NCBI GenBank assembly: GCA_903944895.1
Contig: CAJATL010000275.1
Location: 1-55,290, forward strand
Reading direction: 5' to 3'
Source: an uncultured Bacteroidota bacterium
GTDB lineage: Bacteria; Bacteroidota; Bacteroidia; Bacteroidales; 4484-276
Length of the DNA: 55,290 nt
Shown here: positions 1 through 8,301 of the stretch, in pieces
Position numbering within the stretch: position 1 is the first letter of the stretch
How the letters are laid out: each line of letters starts with the position of its first letter
Position numbers and translations under genes: made by a program
The notes under the pieces: model-generated
Database searches by the model: none
The model's input: the letters and a program-made list of their open reading frames with translations, nothing else
What the model was told of the DNA's origin: nothing

Positions 1-1185
1 CCAGTATTGTTTCATTTTGATGTCCCATTTTAGTTTTGTGCCGTTGCCCACCACCCTGATCCGGTTGATTTTGTTTTTGATTCCTTTGATGGCGATGGGG
101 CCGATGGGTTTATTTTCGAGAAACAAAAACAATGTGGTGCTGTCGTTTGATAAGGTTGTAGGGCCGGAGAAAAAATCGCGCGGAATTCCAGCCTGCGTTT
201 CATAAATGGCTTCGCTGTGTTTTTTGGTCCAGCGACCCAATTCTTTCAGAATTTCGACCTGTTTTTCATCAATTGAACCGTCGGCTTTTGGGCCGATGTC
301 GAGGAGGAGGTTGCCGCCTTTGCTGATACAATCGGTAAAAATCCTGATAATCTGGTTGGGCGTTTTGTAGTTTTCGTCGTTTTGCTGATAACCCCACGAA
401 TCGTTCATGGTCATACACAATTCCCAAAAATCATCTTTTGGTTTTGAGATAGGAACGCCCTGCTCAGGAGTGGCATAGTCGCCATAACCGGCCAGGCGAG
501 AGTTGATGATAATTTTTGGATTGGTTTGGAGAAGCATTTCACGGAGTTCTTTGGCTTTCCACTTTTTGGCTGATTGCTCCCAGTCTCCGTCAAACCAGAT
601 CAGGTCAGGATTAAATTTTTGCTGAAGTTCGCCAATCTGATTAAAATTAAAACCCACAAAACTGTTCCATCTGATGGAGTCGTCGGTGTAACGTTTTTGC
701 GATTTTGTGAAGTTTGGATAATCAAGATGCGACCAATCCAGTAACGAAAAATAAAGACCAACTTTAAGGTCATTTTTCCGGAGTTCGTTACAAAATGGCC
801 CGACCAAATCCCTGGCAGCCGGAGTTTTTTTTACGACGTTCAAATCACCGAATTTTGTGTCCCACAAAGCAACTCCATCGTGATGTTTGGAGGTGAGCAC
901 GGCATATTTGGCGCCACTTTCGGCGATTAATTTTGCCCAAGCCGCTGGTTCGTATTTTGTAGCGGTAAACCCATTCAGTTGTTTCAAATAATCTTCGTAC
1001 GAAAGATATTCGTTAAAAAACGACCACGATTCGTCAATGCCGTCAACGGCATAAATGCCCCAATGAACGAATATTCCAAGTTTTGCATCGTGGAACCATT
1101 GCATTTTTTCGTTGGTATTTTGCTGGCAAAAGGCCGAAATCTGAACCAGAAAAAGCAAAAGAAAAAACATCCGTTTTGTTTTCAT
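1..1185 (-). CDS. Alpha-L-fucosidase, GH29 (partial, C-terminus outside window)
   Basis: Reading the minus strand from the ATG at 1185 gives an open frame running off the window start, so the N-terminal ~395 residues are present and the C-terminus is missing. It opens with a hydrophobic signal peptide ending near FCQQ, then the GH29 motifs GIFVHWGIYAV, SKHHDG and LIWFDGDW; the Asp of the last is the position of the family's catalytic nucleophile. GH29 retaining enzymes release terminal alpha-L-fucose from glycans, here probably in the periplasm. It lies just downstream of the GH92 mannosidase on the same strand, which fits removal of fucose from mannose-rich glycoprotein chains. Family assignment is firm; linkage preference cannot be read from sequence. 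Confidence 0.93.
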   Translation of the reverse strand, partial: MKTKRMFFLLLFLVQISAFCQQNTNEKMQWFHDAKLGIFVHWGIYAVDGIDESWSFFNEYLSYEDYLKQLNGFTATKYEPAAWAKLIAESGAKYAVLTSKHHDGVALWDTKFGDLNVVKKTPAARDLVGPFCNELRKNDLKVGLYFSLLDWSHLDYPNFTKSQKRYTDDSIRWNSFVGFNFNQIGELQQKFNPDLIWFDGDWEQSAKKWKAKELREMLLQTNPKIIINSRLAGYGDYATPEQGVPISKPKDDFWELCMTMNDSWGYQQNDENYKTPNQIIRIFTDCISKGGNLLLDIGPKADGSIDEKQVEILKELGRWTKKHSEAIYETQAGIPRDFFSGPTTLSNDSTTLFLFLENKPIGPIAIKGIKNKINRIRVVGNGTKLKWDIKMKQYW

Positions 1186-1258
1186 TTTCTTTCCATTAAT
1201 TATTAAAAATAACCACATAGGCACATTAGAACACAATAGATTAAAACATAATTTGCCT

Positions 1259-1354
1259 CTAACTTTAGGCAATCCTAACTTTAAGTACTCCTCACTTTCT
1301 TCACTCCTAACTTTAGGCACTCCTAACTCTAAGTACTCCAAACTTTCTTCACTC
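1259..1354. repeat. 48-bp tandem duplication with 16-bp sub-period
   Basis: Two near-identical 48-bp units (1259-1306 and 1307-1354) lie between the fucosidase and the GH92 gene. On the minus strand each unit splits into three 16-bp pieces of the form AGTTAGGAGTGCCTAA with variants. The array begins at the GH92 stop codon (1349-1351) and runs away from it. It holds no convincing coding sequence. It looks like slippage-grown simple sequence in a 3' untranslated region. Confidence 0.8.
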
Positions 1355-4309
1355 AATTACAACTTCATCGGCAAAAACCCAGGCTGGATTTCCAGCGCCT
1401 TTGTGCCAGTCGGGGCAAACGGCTCGGTTTTTTGCGATAACTTTTATAAAACGGGTTTGCTGAGGTTTGAAATTAACTGTAAAATCTTTGGTTTGCGTGT
1501 TCCAATCGTTCTCGGCAACCGTATTTTCGGCCAGTCCAGCCTTTTTAAAAGTTTTGCCATCATCCGAAAGGAAAAATTCAACATTCAATGGCATGAAAAC
1601 CCAGGAATTAATGTCCTGTAAAAATCCCATGGTCAATTTGCTGATTTTCTCTGGTTTGCCTAAATCAATCACTGCTTCCACATCAACGCCCTCATAACCC
1701 TGCCACACTCCGGTTCTGAAATTTGAACTTCCGCGCAGGAAATCAATCAAAGCTATATCGCCACCCGCGCTGTATTGGTTTTTATAAGGATTTTTGATGC
1801 TGATGGTGCGGCCTTCGGGGATTTTGGTGAACTCAGCAGTAATTTTGAAACTTTCCTCTCCGGCAGCATTTCTGGCGAAAGCGGTCATCTTCACCGAATT
1901 ATTTACCTGAATTGGCTCTGAATAGTTTAATGTTTCAATTATGGCATTTTTGGTTTCAAAATAGTATTCGATGGTTGCTGTTGGATCAATGCTGGCCAAC
2001 TCAACAGTTTGTTGGTGATGAAAAACCTTTTCACCTGATTTAACAAAAGGAACCGGCGAAATAAGATGATCGGTGATTGCTGAAACCGGAATATTTCCAT
2101 CGCCGGTTCCCCAGTTTTGGTTGGGGTTGTTACCCATCTCAAAAGTCAGATTTCCACCTGCCATAATATCTGCATGGGTAAAAAATGACTTTGTGTAGCC
2201 GTTTTCGTTGTGTTTTGCTGATTGAATGTATTTGTTCTCTGTTGAATTTCCATTGGCTTCGATGACAAATTGCTTTCCGTTTTCGAGGTTTAAAGTCACT
2301 TTATCGAAAACCGGGCTGCCAATGGCGTAAATATCTGAGCCTGGCGTTACAGCATAAAAACCCATCGCACTCAAAACGTACCATGCCGACATTTGTCCAC
2401 AGTCCTCGTTTCCGCAAAGTCCGTCAGGTTTTGTGTGGTACAAACCGTCCATGATTTTGCGTGAAATTTCCTGCGATTTCCAGGGTTGGCCGGCATAATT
2501 GTACAAATATGCCATGTGGTGGCTCGGCTCGTTGCCGTGGGCGTACTGGCCGATGAGACCAGTAATGTCGGATTGCTGCCTGCCGGTGGTTTCGGAGCTT
2601 ACGCTGAAAAGCGCATCTAATTTTTTGGTCAGGCTATCCGGCCCGCCCAATAAGGCCATCAAACCAGTGATATCCTGTGGGACAAAAAAACTGTATTGCC
2701 ATGAGTTGGCCTCGGTGTAGTTAAAGTTTACTTCTGCCGGATCGAAAGGTTTAAACCAGCTTTCGTTGGTTTTTGCCCGCATAAATTTGGTTTCTGGATC
2801 GAAAATATTTTTGTAATACTGGCCTCTTTTGATGAAGGTTTGATAGTCGGTTCCGCGGTTTAACGATTTGGCAAATTGTGCGATGCACCAGTCGTCGTAT
2901 GCATATTCGAGGGTTTTTGAAACCGATTCCGATTCTTCGCTTGCCGGGATGTATCCTTTATTTTTGTAAAATTCAAGACCAAATTGATTTTGTGATGCGC
3001 TTTTGATGCAGGCATCCAGCGCTTTTTCGGCGTTAAAGCCTTTTATCCCTTTTATATGAGCATCCACAATTACCGGAATGGCGTGATAGCCAATCATGCA
3101 GTTGGTTTCGTTGGCGGCCAACTCCCAAACGGGCAGCAATCCACCCTGCTCGTAATGCGCAAGCATCGAATTGATGAAGTCGTTGGTGCGTTTTTGGTCA
3201 ATAATCGTGAAGAGGGGATGTGCTGCTCTGAAAGTATCCCAAAGCGAAAAAACGGTGTACATGTTAAATCCATCAGCCTGGTGGATCTGCATGTCGTGGC
3301 CACGATATTTTCCATCAAAATCAGAGTAAAGGTTTGGGTTGAGCAAAGCGTGATAAAGTGCGGTGTAAAAAACTGTTTTCCGTTCAGTGTCGCGGCTTTC
3401 CACGGTAATCCGGCTTAATTCGTCAAGCCAGGCTTGGTTTGCAGCGATTTTTACCAGTTCAAAATCCCAACCCGGAATTTCATTAACCCGGTTATTTTTT
3501 GCGCCATCGGCACTCACCGCCGAAATTCCGACTTTAACGAGCACTTCCCGCGTTGCTCTCGTATCAAAAGTTGCCCATGCTTTGATGTTCTTGCCTTCGG
3601 CTTTTTTAAGGCCTTCCTGCTTTTGGCCATTACTGGAAATTCCAAAAGTTTTGAAAGGCATCGAAAATTCGGCATTAAAAAACACATACTGGTCGTTTGC
3701 CCAGCCACTTGTGCGGCGTAAACCCCGGATTTCAGTGTCGCTCACAAATTCAATCCAAAGTTCGGTAATGCGGTCGCTGGTTACACCTTCAACAAGGTCA
3801 ATAATTACGTTCGATTCGTCCGATTTTGGGAAAATGTATTTATGAAATCCCGTTCGGTAGGCGGTGGTGAGTTCGACAGAAATATCGTAATCATCGAGTT
3901 TTACTGCGTAAAAACCAGGAGCTGCTTTCTCACTTTTATGACTAAATCGTGAGCGATAGCCTGTTTCAGGATTTTCTTCCGTTCCCGGATCAAGCTGGAT
4001 TTGGCCTGTGGTTGGCATAAATCGGATGTCACCATAATCGCCAACGCCCGTTCCGCTAAGGTGTGTGTGGCTAAAGCCCATAATGGTGCTGTCGGAATAA
4101 TGATAGCCGGAACATGCGTCCCAGTTGTCTTTGCGGGTATCCGGACTAAGTTGTACCATCCCGAAAGGCATGGCTGCACCAGGATAAACATGGCCGTGCG
4201 CATCGGTGCCAATGAAAGGATCGACGAATTTTGTCAGTTCAGTGTTTGGGTTTTTGCATGAAAATAGCAGAAACAAACTAAAGATTGTTAAATAGCTTGA
4301 ATATTTCAT
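1349..4309 (-). CDS. GH92 alpha-mannosidase lipoprotein
   Basis: This 986-aa protein has a lipoprotein signal (LFSC lipobox, Cys near residue 18), so it is probably anchored in the outer membrane or facing the periplasm. The GH92 core is clear: VDPFIGTDAHGHVYPGAAMP near the N-terminus, GFSHTHLSGTGVGDYGD, YTEANSWQYSFFVPQD (~residue 533), GNEPSHHMAYLYNY (~590) and GNEDCGQMSAWYVLSAMGFY (~633). GH92 enzymes are Ca2+-dependent inverting exo-alpha-mannosidases acting on N-glycans or fungal mannan. Past residue ~750 comes a chitobiase-C-like beta domain, then a discoidin (F5/8 type C)-like domain to the C-terminus, making it longer than minimal GH92 proteins; these may bind carbohydrate. Neighbouring fucosidase, glycosylasparaginase and beta-mannosidase support N-glycan degradation. 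Confidence 0.95.
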   Translation of the reverse strand: MKYSSYLTIFSLFLLFSCKNPNTELTKFVDPFIGTDAHGHVYPGAAMPFGMVQLSPDTRKDNWDACSGYHYSDSTIMGFSHTHLSGTGVGDYGDIRFMPTTGQIQLDPGTEENPETGYRSRFSHKSEKAAPGFYAVKLDDYDISVELTTAYRTGFHKYIFPKSDESNVIIDLVEGVTSDRITELWIEFVSDTEIRGLRRTSGWANDQYVFFNAEFSMPFKTFGISSNGQKQEGLKKAEGKNIKAWATFDTRATREVLVKVGISAVSADGAKNNRVNEIPGWDFELVKIAANQAWLDELSRITVESRDTERKTVFYTALYHALLNPNLYSDFDGKYRGHDMQIHQADGFNMYTVFSLWDTFRAAHPLFTIIDQKRTNDFINSMLAHYEQGGLLPVWELAANETNCMIGYHAIPVIVDAHIKGIKGFNAEKALDACIKSASQNQFGLEFYKNKGYIPASEESESVSKTLEYAYDDWCIAQFAKSLNRGTDYQTFIKRGQYYKNIFDPETKFMRAKTNESWFKPFDPAEVNFNYTEANSWQYSFFVPQDITGLMALLGGPDSLTKKLDALFSVSSETTGRQQSDITGLIGQYAHGNEPSHHMAYLYNYAGQPWKSQEISRKIMDGLYHTKPDGLCGNEDCGQMSAWYVLSAMGFYAVTPGSDIYAIGSPVFDKVTLNLENGKQFVIEANGNSTENKYIQSAKHNENGYTKSFFTHADIMAGGNLTFEMGNNPNQNWGTGDGNIPVSAITDHLISPVPFVKSGEKVFHHQQTVELASIDPTATIEYYFETKNAIIETLNYSEPIQVNNSVKMTAFARNAAGEESFKITAEFTKIPEGRTISIKNPYKNQYSAGGDIALIDFLRGSSNFRTGVWQGYEGVDVEAVIDLGKPEKISKLTMGFLQDINSWVFMPLNVEFFLSDDGKTFKKAGLAENTVAENDWNTQTKDFTVNFKPQQTRFIKVIAKNRAVCPDWHKGAGNPAWVFADEVVIE

Positions 4310-4393
4310 ATTGGAATTGAATTTTGTATTATGATATTAATGGAAAACTGAAATTCGATATTTTTCCCTTTTTCAAAAGCCAGCGTTTCAAAA

Positions 4394-5383
4394 CTATTTT
4401 AAATAGCTCCCCGAATCGATTAAAACGTTTTTACCATCTTTGAAGAGTGCATAGTTAAAACCATGCTGGATGCAGAATGCCCCGGTTTCGCCGGCTTTGT
4501 TTACGGCAATGTAGCCAACCTGGTGATCTTTGAGGTTATTGTTCGATTTTACTATGCGCATCACTGCTTCTTCGCAGGCTTTCTGAGGGGTGTAGCCGTT
4601 TCGCATGAGTTCGACTACCAAAAAACTCCCCAAAGTGCGCATGACCAGTTCACCGGTTCCGGTGGCGGTAGCGCCGCCAACTTCATTATCCACAAAAAGT
4701 CCCGCGCCAATAATTGGAGAGTCGCCAACACGGCCATGAATTTTAAACGCCATGCCGCTGGTGGTGCAGGCTCCGGAAATATTTCCCTGCTGATCGATGG
4801 CAATCAGGCCAATGGTGTCGTGGTTTTCGATATTTGGGACAGGCTTGTATTTCGATTCGATTTTCCAGTCTTCCCAGGCTTTTTTTGCCTTTTCGGTGAG
4901 GAGATTTTCCTTTTGAAAACCATTTTCGATGGCGAACTGTTGAGCGCCGGATCCCGCCAGCATTACATGTGGTGTGGTATCCATCACGAGGCGGGCAACC
5001 GAGATAGCATGAACGATATTTTCGAGGAAACAAACAGACCCTGCATTTCCCTTTTCATCCATAATACAGGCATCAAGGGTAACTTTTCCATCGCGGTCGG
5101 GTAAACCGCCAAGACCTACGCTCATATTTTCCGGGTCGGCTTCCGGAACTCTAACGCCTGCTTCGGCAGCATCAACGGCACGGCCACCTTTTAAAATTAC
5201 CTCCATAGCAGCCTCATTTGCTGCAAGGCCATGTATCCAGGTCGAAATGACCAACGGACCAGTTATTTTCTTTTTTTCAGGTAAGGATTGCGCTACGGCT
5301 TTGTTTCGTGTGAGCGAAGTCCCAAAAAGCATTGCCAGTGTTGCAACGGTTGATTTTGATAAAAATGTTCTTCTGTTTAGCAT
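4394..5383 (-). CDS. N4-(beta-N-acetylglucosaminyl)-L-asparaginase (glycosylasparaginase)
   Basis: This 329-aa protein is an Ntn-hydrolase of the aspartylglucosaminidase family, which cleaves the GlcNAc-Asn bond left after N-glycan breakdown. The N-terminus carries a twin-arginine export motif (RRTFLSK, residues 4-10) and a hydrophobic stretch ending around AVAQS. The precursor self-cleaves before a Thr that becomes the nucleophile; here the NHDTIGL motif puts it at Thr190. Downstream GRVGDSPIIGAGLFVDN and GATATGTGE are family signatures. It sits upstream of the GH92 gene on the same strand, which fits the last step of glycoprotein glycan removal. Tat export implies folding before transport to the periplasm. 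Confidence 0.95.
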   Translation of the reverse strand: MLNRRTFLSKSTVATLAMLFGTSLTRNKAVAQSLPEKKKITGPLVISTWIHGLAANEAAMEVILKGGRAVDAAEAGVRVPEADPENMSVGLGGLPDRDGKVTLDACIMDEKGNAGSVCFLENIVHAISVARLVMDTTPHVMLAGSGAQQFAIENGFQKENLLTEKAKKAWEDWKIESKYKPVPNIENHDTIGLIAIDQQGNISGACTTSGMAFKIHGRVGDSPIIGAGLFVDNEVGGATATGTGELVMRTLGSFLVVELMRNGYTPQKACEEAVMRIVKSNNNLKDHQVGYIAVNKAGETGAFCIQHGFNYALFKDGKNVLIDSGSYLK

Positions 5384-5399
5384 TTAGTTTTTCAAGTAT

Positions 5400-5876
5400 T
5401 TATGATGAGGTAGAAATTTCGCCGGTTTTGGCGTTTGTAATTCTGATGAGGTCGTCAGGTGATATTCGACACTGTAAGCCCCGGATACCTGCACTTACAA
5501 AGATTTTGGCATAATTTGCCGTGATTTCATCCACGAAAGTTGGGAATAATTTCTTCATTCCTACAGGCGAAACGCCACCCCGAATGTAGCCGGTGATGCC
5601 CTGAATTTCTTTTAAATGAACCATTGCACATTTTTTATTATCGCTTAAAGCGGCCAAAGCTTTTAAATCTACTTCCCTGGCACCGGGAATCACTGCAACA
5701 ATTACCCCTGTTTTATCGCCGGTCAGCACAAGTGTTTTAAAAACCAGGTCGATCGAATGGCCGATTTTAGCAGCTACATTTTCAGCACCCAAATCAGTCT
5801 CATCAACCTCGTATTCAAAAAGCTCATAACCGATTTTGTGCTGATCAAAAATCCGGGCAACGTTTGTTTTTTTCAT
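5400..5876 (-). CDS. ybaK: Cys-tRNA(Pro)/aminoacyl-tRNA deacylase, YbaK/EbsC family
   Basis: This 158-aa cytoplasmic protein matches the YbaK family across its length: VFKTLVLTGD, a Lys-rich catalytic region, AVIPGAREVDLKALA, and the glycine-rich GYIRGGVSPVGMKK segment. The family hydrolyses mischarged Cys-tRNA(Pro) and related aminoacyl-tRNAs, giving trans-editing in translation. It ends 16 bp before the glycosylasparaginase start, so the two may be co-transcribed although their functions are unrelated. Length is typical of the family. Confidence 0.92.
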   Translation of the reverse strand: MKKTNVARIFDQHKIGYELFEYEVDETDLGAENVAAKIGHSIDLVFKTLVLTGDKTGVIVAVIPGAREVDLKALAALSDNKKCAMVHLKEIQGITGYIRGGVSPVGMKKLFPTFVDEITANYAKIFVSAGIRGLQCRISPDDLIRITNAKTGEISTSS

Positions 5877-5984
5877 TTCCTAACTTAAAAACCTTTTTCA
5901 ATCTTTTAATTGTCGTTAAAATTTAAATTCTTAAGAAACATAAAACCTTCGTATTTTGGCCAAGGGTATAATACATCACTCTCC

Positions 5985-6308
5985 CTATTTTTCGATGATG
6001 TAAGCTTTATACTTTTGAAATTTGCCAATCTGCGCGTTAAATGATGGCATAAAAGTAACAAGTTCTTCGATTTTGCTCGTCTGACAGTTTAGAATTACAA
6101 TGATTAAAGGATACTGATCGAGGTTTTGCTGATACAGCAAGTTTTTATCAATGGTAAACAAAATGTCGAAATTATTTGCAACGCAATAGCTCAATAGCTT
6201 TCCGTTTTTTATTCCGCTTAATCCTAATTCTGTGATTGTTAAAACCTCAAATGCCTCTAAATGCTTTTTCAAACGTTTGGTAACACACTCGTCAAGCAAA
6301 ATTTTCAT
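5985..6308 (-). CDS. DUF5615 PIN-like toxin
   Basis: This protein starts best at MKILLDECV (ATG at 6308), inside the end of the upstream antitoxin gene; an earlier in-frame ATG at 6332 would add eight residues. N-terminal LLDECV and mid-protein NNFDILFTIDKNL carry the acidic residues of the PIN-like Mut7-C/DUF5615 fold (metal-dependent RNase). The gene overlaps the DUF433 gene by 17 bp, a translational-coupling arrangement typical of toxin-antitoxin operons. About 107 aa, normal for the family. The predicted role is the toxin of a type II system; the RNA target is unknown. Confidence 0.85.
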   Translation of the reverse strand: MKILLDECVTKRLKKHLEAFEVLTITELGLSGIKNGKLLSYCVANNFDILFTIDKNLLYQQNLDQYPLIIVILNCQTSKIEELVTFMPSFNAQIGKFQKYKAYIIEK

Positions 6309-6525
6309 GGAGAATATTTGTAGATGTTTCAATTAATTTTTGAGAAATCTCCAGAACTTTTACAACCTGGTCTTTGCCAACCCCGTCAAAATCTTCAAGG
6401 AAAACCTCGATGGAGTCACCGGATTCCAAATAATCAAAAAGATTTTTAATTGGTACTCTGGTTCCAAAAAACACTGGCGTACCGCCCAAAATTTCAGGGT
6501 CGATATTTATAACTTGTTTTTGCAT
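6292..6525 (-). CDS. DUF433 antitoxin
   Basis: This 77-aa protein has the DUF433 pattern: INIDPEILGGTPVFFGTRVP followed by a short helix-turn-helix-like region (LFDYLESGDSIEVFLEDF). DUF433 proteins commonly pair with DUF5615/PIN toxins, as here, where the toxin gene overlaps the 3' end. It probably neutralises the toxin and may autoregulate the operon through DNA binding. The order antitoxin then toxin is the usual one. Confidence 0.87.
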   Translation of the reverse strand: MQKQVINIDPEILGGTPVFFGTRVPIKNLFDYLESGDSIEVFLEDFDGVGKDQVVKVLEISQKLIETSTNILHENFA

Positions 6526-6629
6526 AATTTAAATTGCTTTTAAAATTTAATCAAATCTGTAAAACCATAAATTATTTGCCTGAGTGAGGCTAAATCTGCC
6601 ATTTTCATCGAAATATTTAATCGTTGTTT

Positions 6630-7514
6630 CTATTTAATTTCAAATTCGATTAAAACCGGCAAATGATCTGATGGATAAACGCCGTCCCAATTATCGGTAA
6701 GCGTGGCATGCCAGGTTACATTCACATCGTCATTAACAAAAATATAGTCGATTATTCTGCCCGGAACGCCAATAAAATCGAAGCCTACAAAAGTAAATGA
6801 CGGCCCGTGGTGTGGGTATTCTGAAACCGAAACAGCATCTTTCAGTTCAAGTCCGCTGGTATTTTCGATAATTGTTTTATAAGGTTTTGATGAAGGACCA
6901 TCGTTAAAGTCGCCGGTTATGATGATTGGTGCATCGGCTGCAATTTCCTGAATTTTTTTTATCAGCAAAATAGCGCTTTGGTCGCGGGCATTCTGACTGG
7001 AATGATCAAAATGTGTGTTAAACAGGTAAAACGTTAATCCGGTTGAAAAATCTTCCATTTTTACCCACGACACAATCCGGGGTAATGTGGCGTACCAGCC
7101 TTTGCTTCCCGGAATTTCAGGTGTTTCTGACAGCCAGAAAGTGCCGTTCTCCAAAGCTGCAAATCTCCGTTTGTCGTAAAAAACCGGGCAATACTCGCCT
7201 TTAGTTTGGCCATCTTCGCGGCCAACGCCATAATAGCTAAAATCGGGAAAAGCCTGTTGCAAATCGTTAATCTGGTTTGGGAGAGGCTCCTGCAGACAAA
7301 AAATATCAGCCTTATTAAACCTGATAACATTAAATAACCGGGCTTTCCGGTTGGCCCAAACATTTTCGAGGTCATCTGGTGTATCGAGCCTGACGTTGTA
7401 AGTCATCAAACGAACCGGATTATTGATTTTTAGAAGTCCCTGAGCATTTCCTGATATCCCTGTGAAAATCAGATAAATGGTCATTATTAAGATATTTTTC
7501 CTTGTCATATTCAT
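6630..7514 (-). CDS. Secreted endonuclease/exonuclease/phosphatase (EEP) family protein
   Basis: This 294-aa protein starts with a signal peptide (hydrophobic core to about GNAQG, residue 25). The EEP fold follows: RLMTYNVRLD (metal-site Asn), DIFCLQEPL (metal-binding Glu), TGDFNDGPSSKPY (catalytic Asp/Asn pair) and SDHLPVLIEFEI (terminal Asp-His). These are the active-site residues of the Mg2+-dependent DNase I / sphingomyelinase / inositol-phosphatase superfamily. Sequence alone does not separate nuclease from phosphodiesterase activity. Export suggests scavenging of phosphate esters or nucleic acids. It is the sole gene between two short non-coding gaps. Confidence 0.9.
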   Translation of the reverse strand: MNMTRKNILIMTIYLIFTGISGNAQGLLKINNPVRLMTYNVRLDTPDDLENVWANRKARLFNVIRFNKADIFCLQEPLPNQINDLQQAFPDFSYYGVGREDGQTKGEYCPVFYDKRRFAALENGTFWLSETPEIPGSKGWYATLPRIVSWVKMEDFSTGLTFYLFNTHFDHSSQNARDQSAILLIKKIQEIAADAPIIITGDFNDGPSSKPYKTIIENTSGLELKDAVSVSEYPHHGPSFTFVGFDFIGVPGRIIDYIFVNDDVNVTWHATLTDNWDGVYPSDHLPVLIEFEIK

Positions 7515-7603
7515 TATTACAATTTGCCTGTTTGAGTGATGGTTTTTTTAATAGATTTCAAAAAATAGATGCGAACAAATGTAGTGATTTTGGTAGTTGC
7601 CGT

Positions 7604-8245
7604 TTACTTTTCGGGAGGTAAAAAATCTTTGTGTTTAATTTTGGTGATGATTCTTTTGCCGTTGCGCGCCATGAGTTCAACTTTTGGCCTTGCCACAATG
7701 CCTTCAGACAAGAAATCCCCCCAACATGAGTTAAATCCAACCTTCACTTTTCTGATCATATCATGTAAAGTTCCTTCCCCAATTACCGGAACACTTTGCA
7801 ATCCAAGCTTTTCAGCAATTTCATCCACATCTTTGCGCTGAAGCCACCAATATCCAATCCTGATGTCGAAAAGCACGAAACTCTGATCACGCCTGTAGTT
7901 TACTCCAACTTTTTGTATCTTAGCTCCATAACCTTCGCCATACAAGCAAACTTCGGCGTCGTTGAACTGTGAAACGAATGCCGCGTGCAGGGGCAAAAAC
8001 ATTTCGTTGAGTTTTGCCCGGAGAAATTCAGGAATATCTGAATTGTCGTTTTTGCCGCCAATGGTGATCATCCCTTCTTTAAACATAACCCGGATGTTGG
8101 TGCCGTCAACTTTCTCGGTAAACTCCCAGATGTTGTTTTGCAGGTATTCGAGTTCGGGGGTGGCAAATTCACCAACAATCATTGTCCGGTAGTTTGTTGC
8201 CGGATCGCGTGCATAAACCGTGGGGATTTTTGGGTATTCGCTCAT
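7604..8245 (-). CDS. RNA ligase family protein (nucleotidyltransferase core)
   Basis: This 213-aa cytoplasmic protein has the covalent nucleotidyltransferase motifs: motif I EKVDGTNIR with Lys45 as the predicted adenylation site, motif III LYGEGYG, motif IV SEGIVARP and motif V ITKIKHKDF. This is the Rnl2-like RNA_ligase family, which joins RNA ends through protein-AMP and RNA-adenylate intermediates. The protein is shorter than T4 Rnl2 (334 aa), so it is the catalytic domain with almost no C-terminal domain. No kinase, phosphatase or RtcB-like partner is adjacent. Its substrate (tRNA repair, phage defence or other) is unknown. Confidence 0.85.
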   Translation of the reverse strand: MSEYPKIPTVYARDPATNYRTMIVGEFATPELEYLQNNIWEFTEKVDGTNIRVMFKEGMITIGGKNDNSDIPEFLRAKLNEMFLPLHAAFVSQFNDAEVCLYGEGYGAKIQKVGVNYRRDQSFVLFDIRIGYWWLQRKDVDEIAEKLGLQSVPVIGEGTLHDMIRKVKVGFNSCWGDFLSEGIVARPKVELMARNGKRIITKIKHKDFLPPEK

Positions 8246-8301
8246 AATCGTTAAATTTTAAATTTTGATGATGGACAAAGATACAGATAATGAATTTATT
8301 A

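Noticed and set aside
1253-1621. 122-codon plus-strand frame spanning the 48-bp repeat and the GH92 3' end
   Set aside because: It mirrors the repeat and the GH92 C-terminal coding sequence; no start signal or homology.
4463-5104. 213-codon plus-strand frame opposite the glycosylasparaginase gene
   Set aside because: It is antisense to a clear enzyme gene and its composition follows from the opposite strand.
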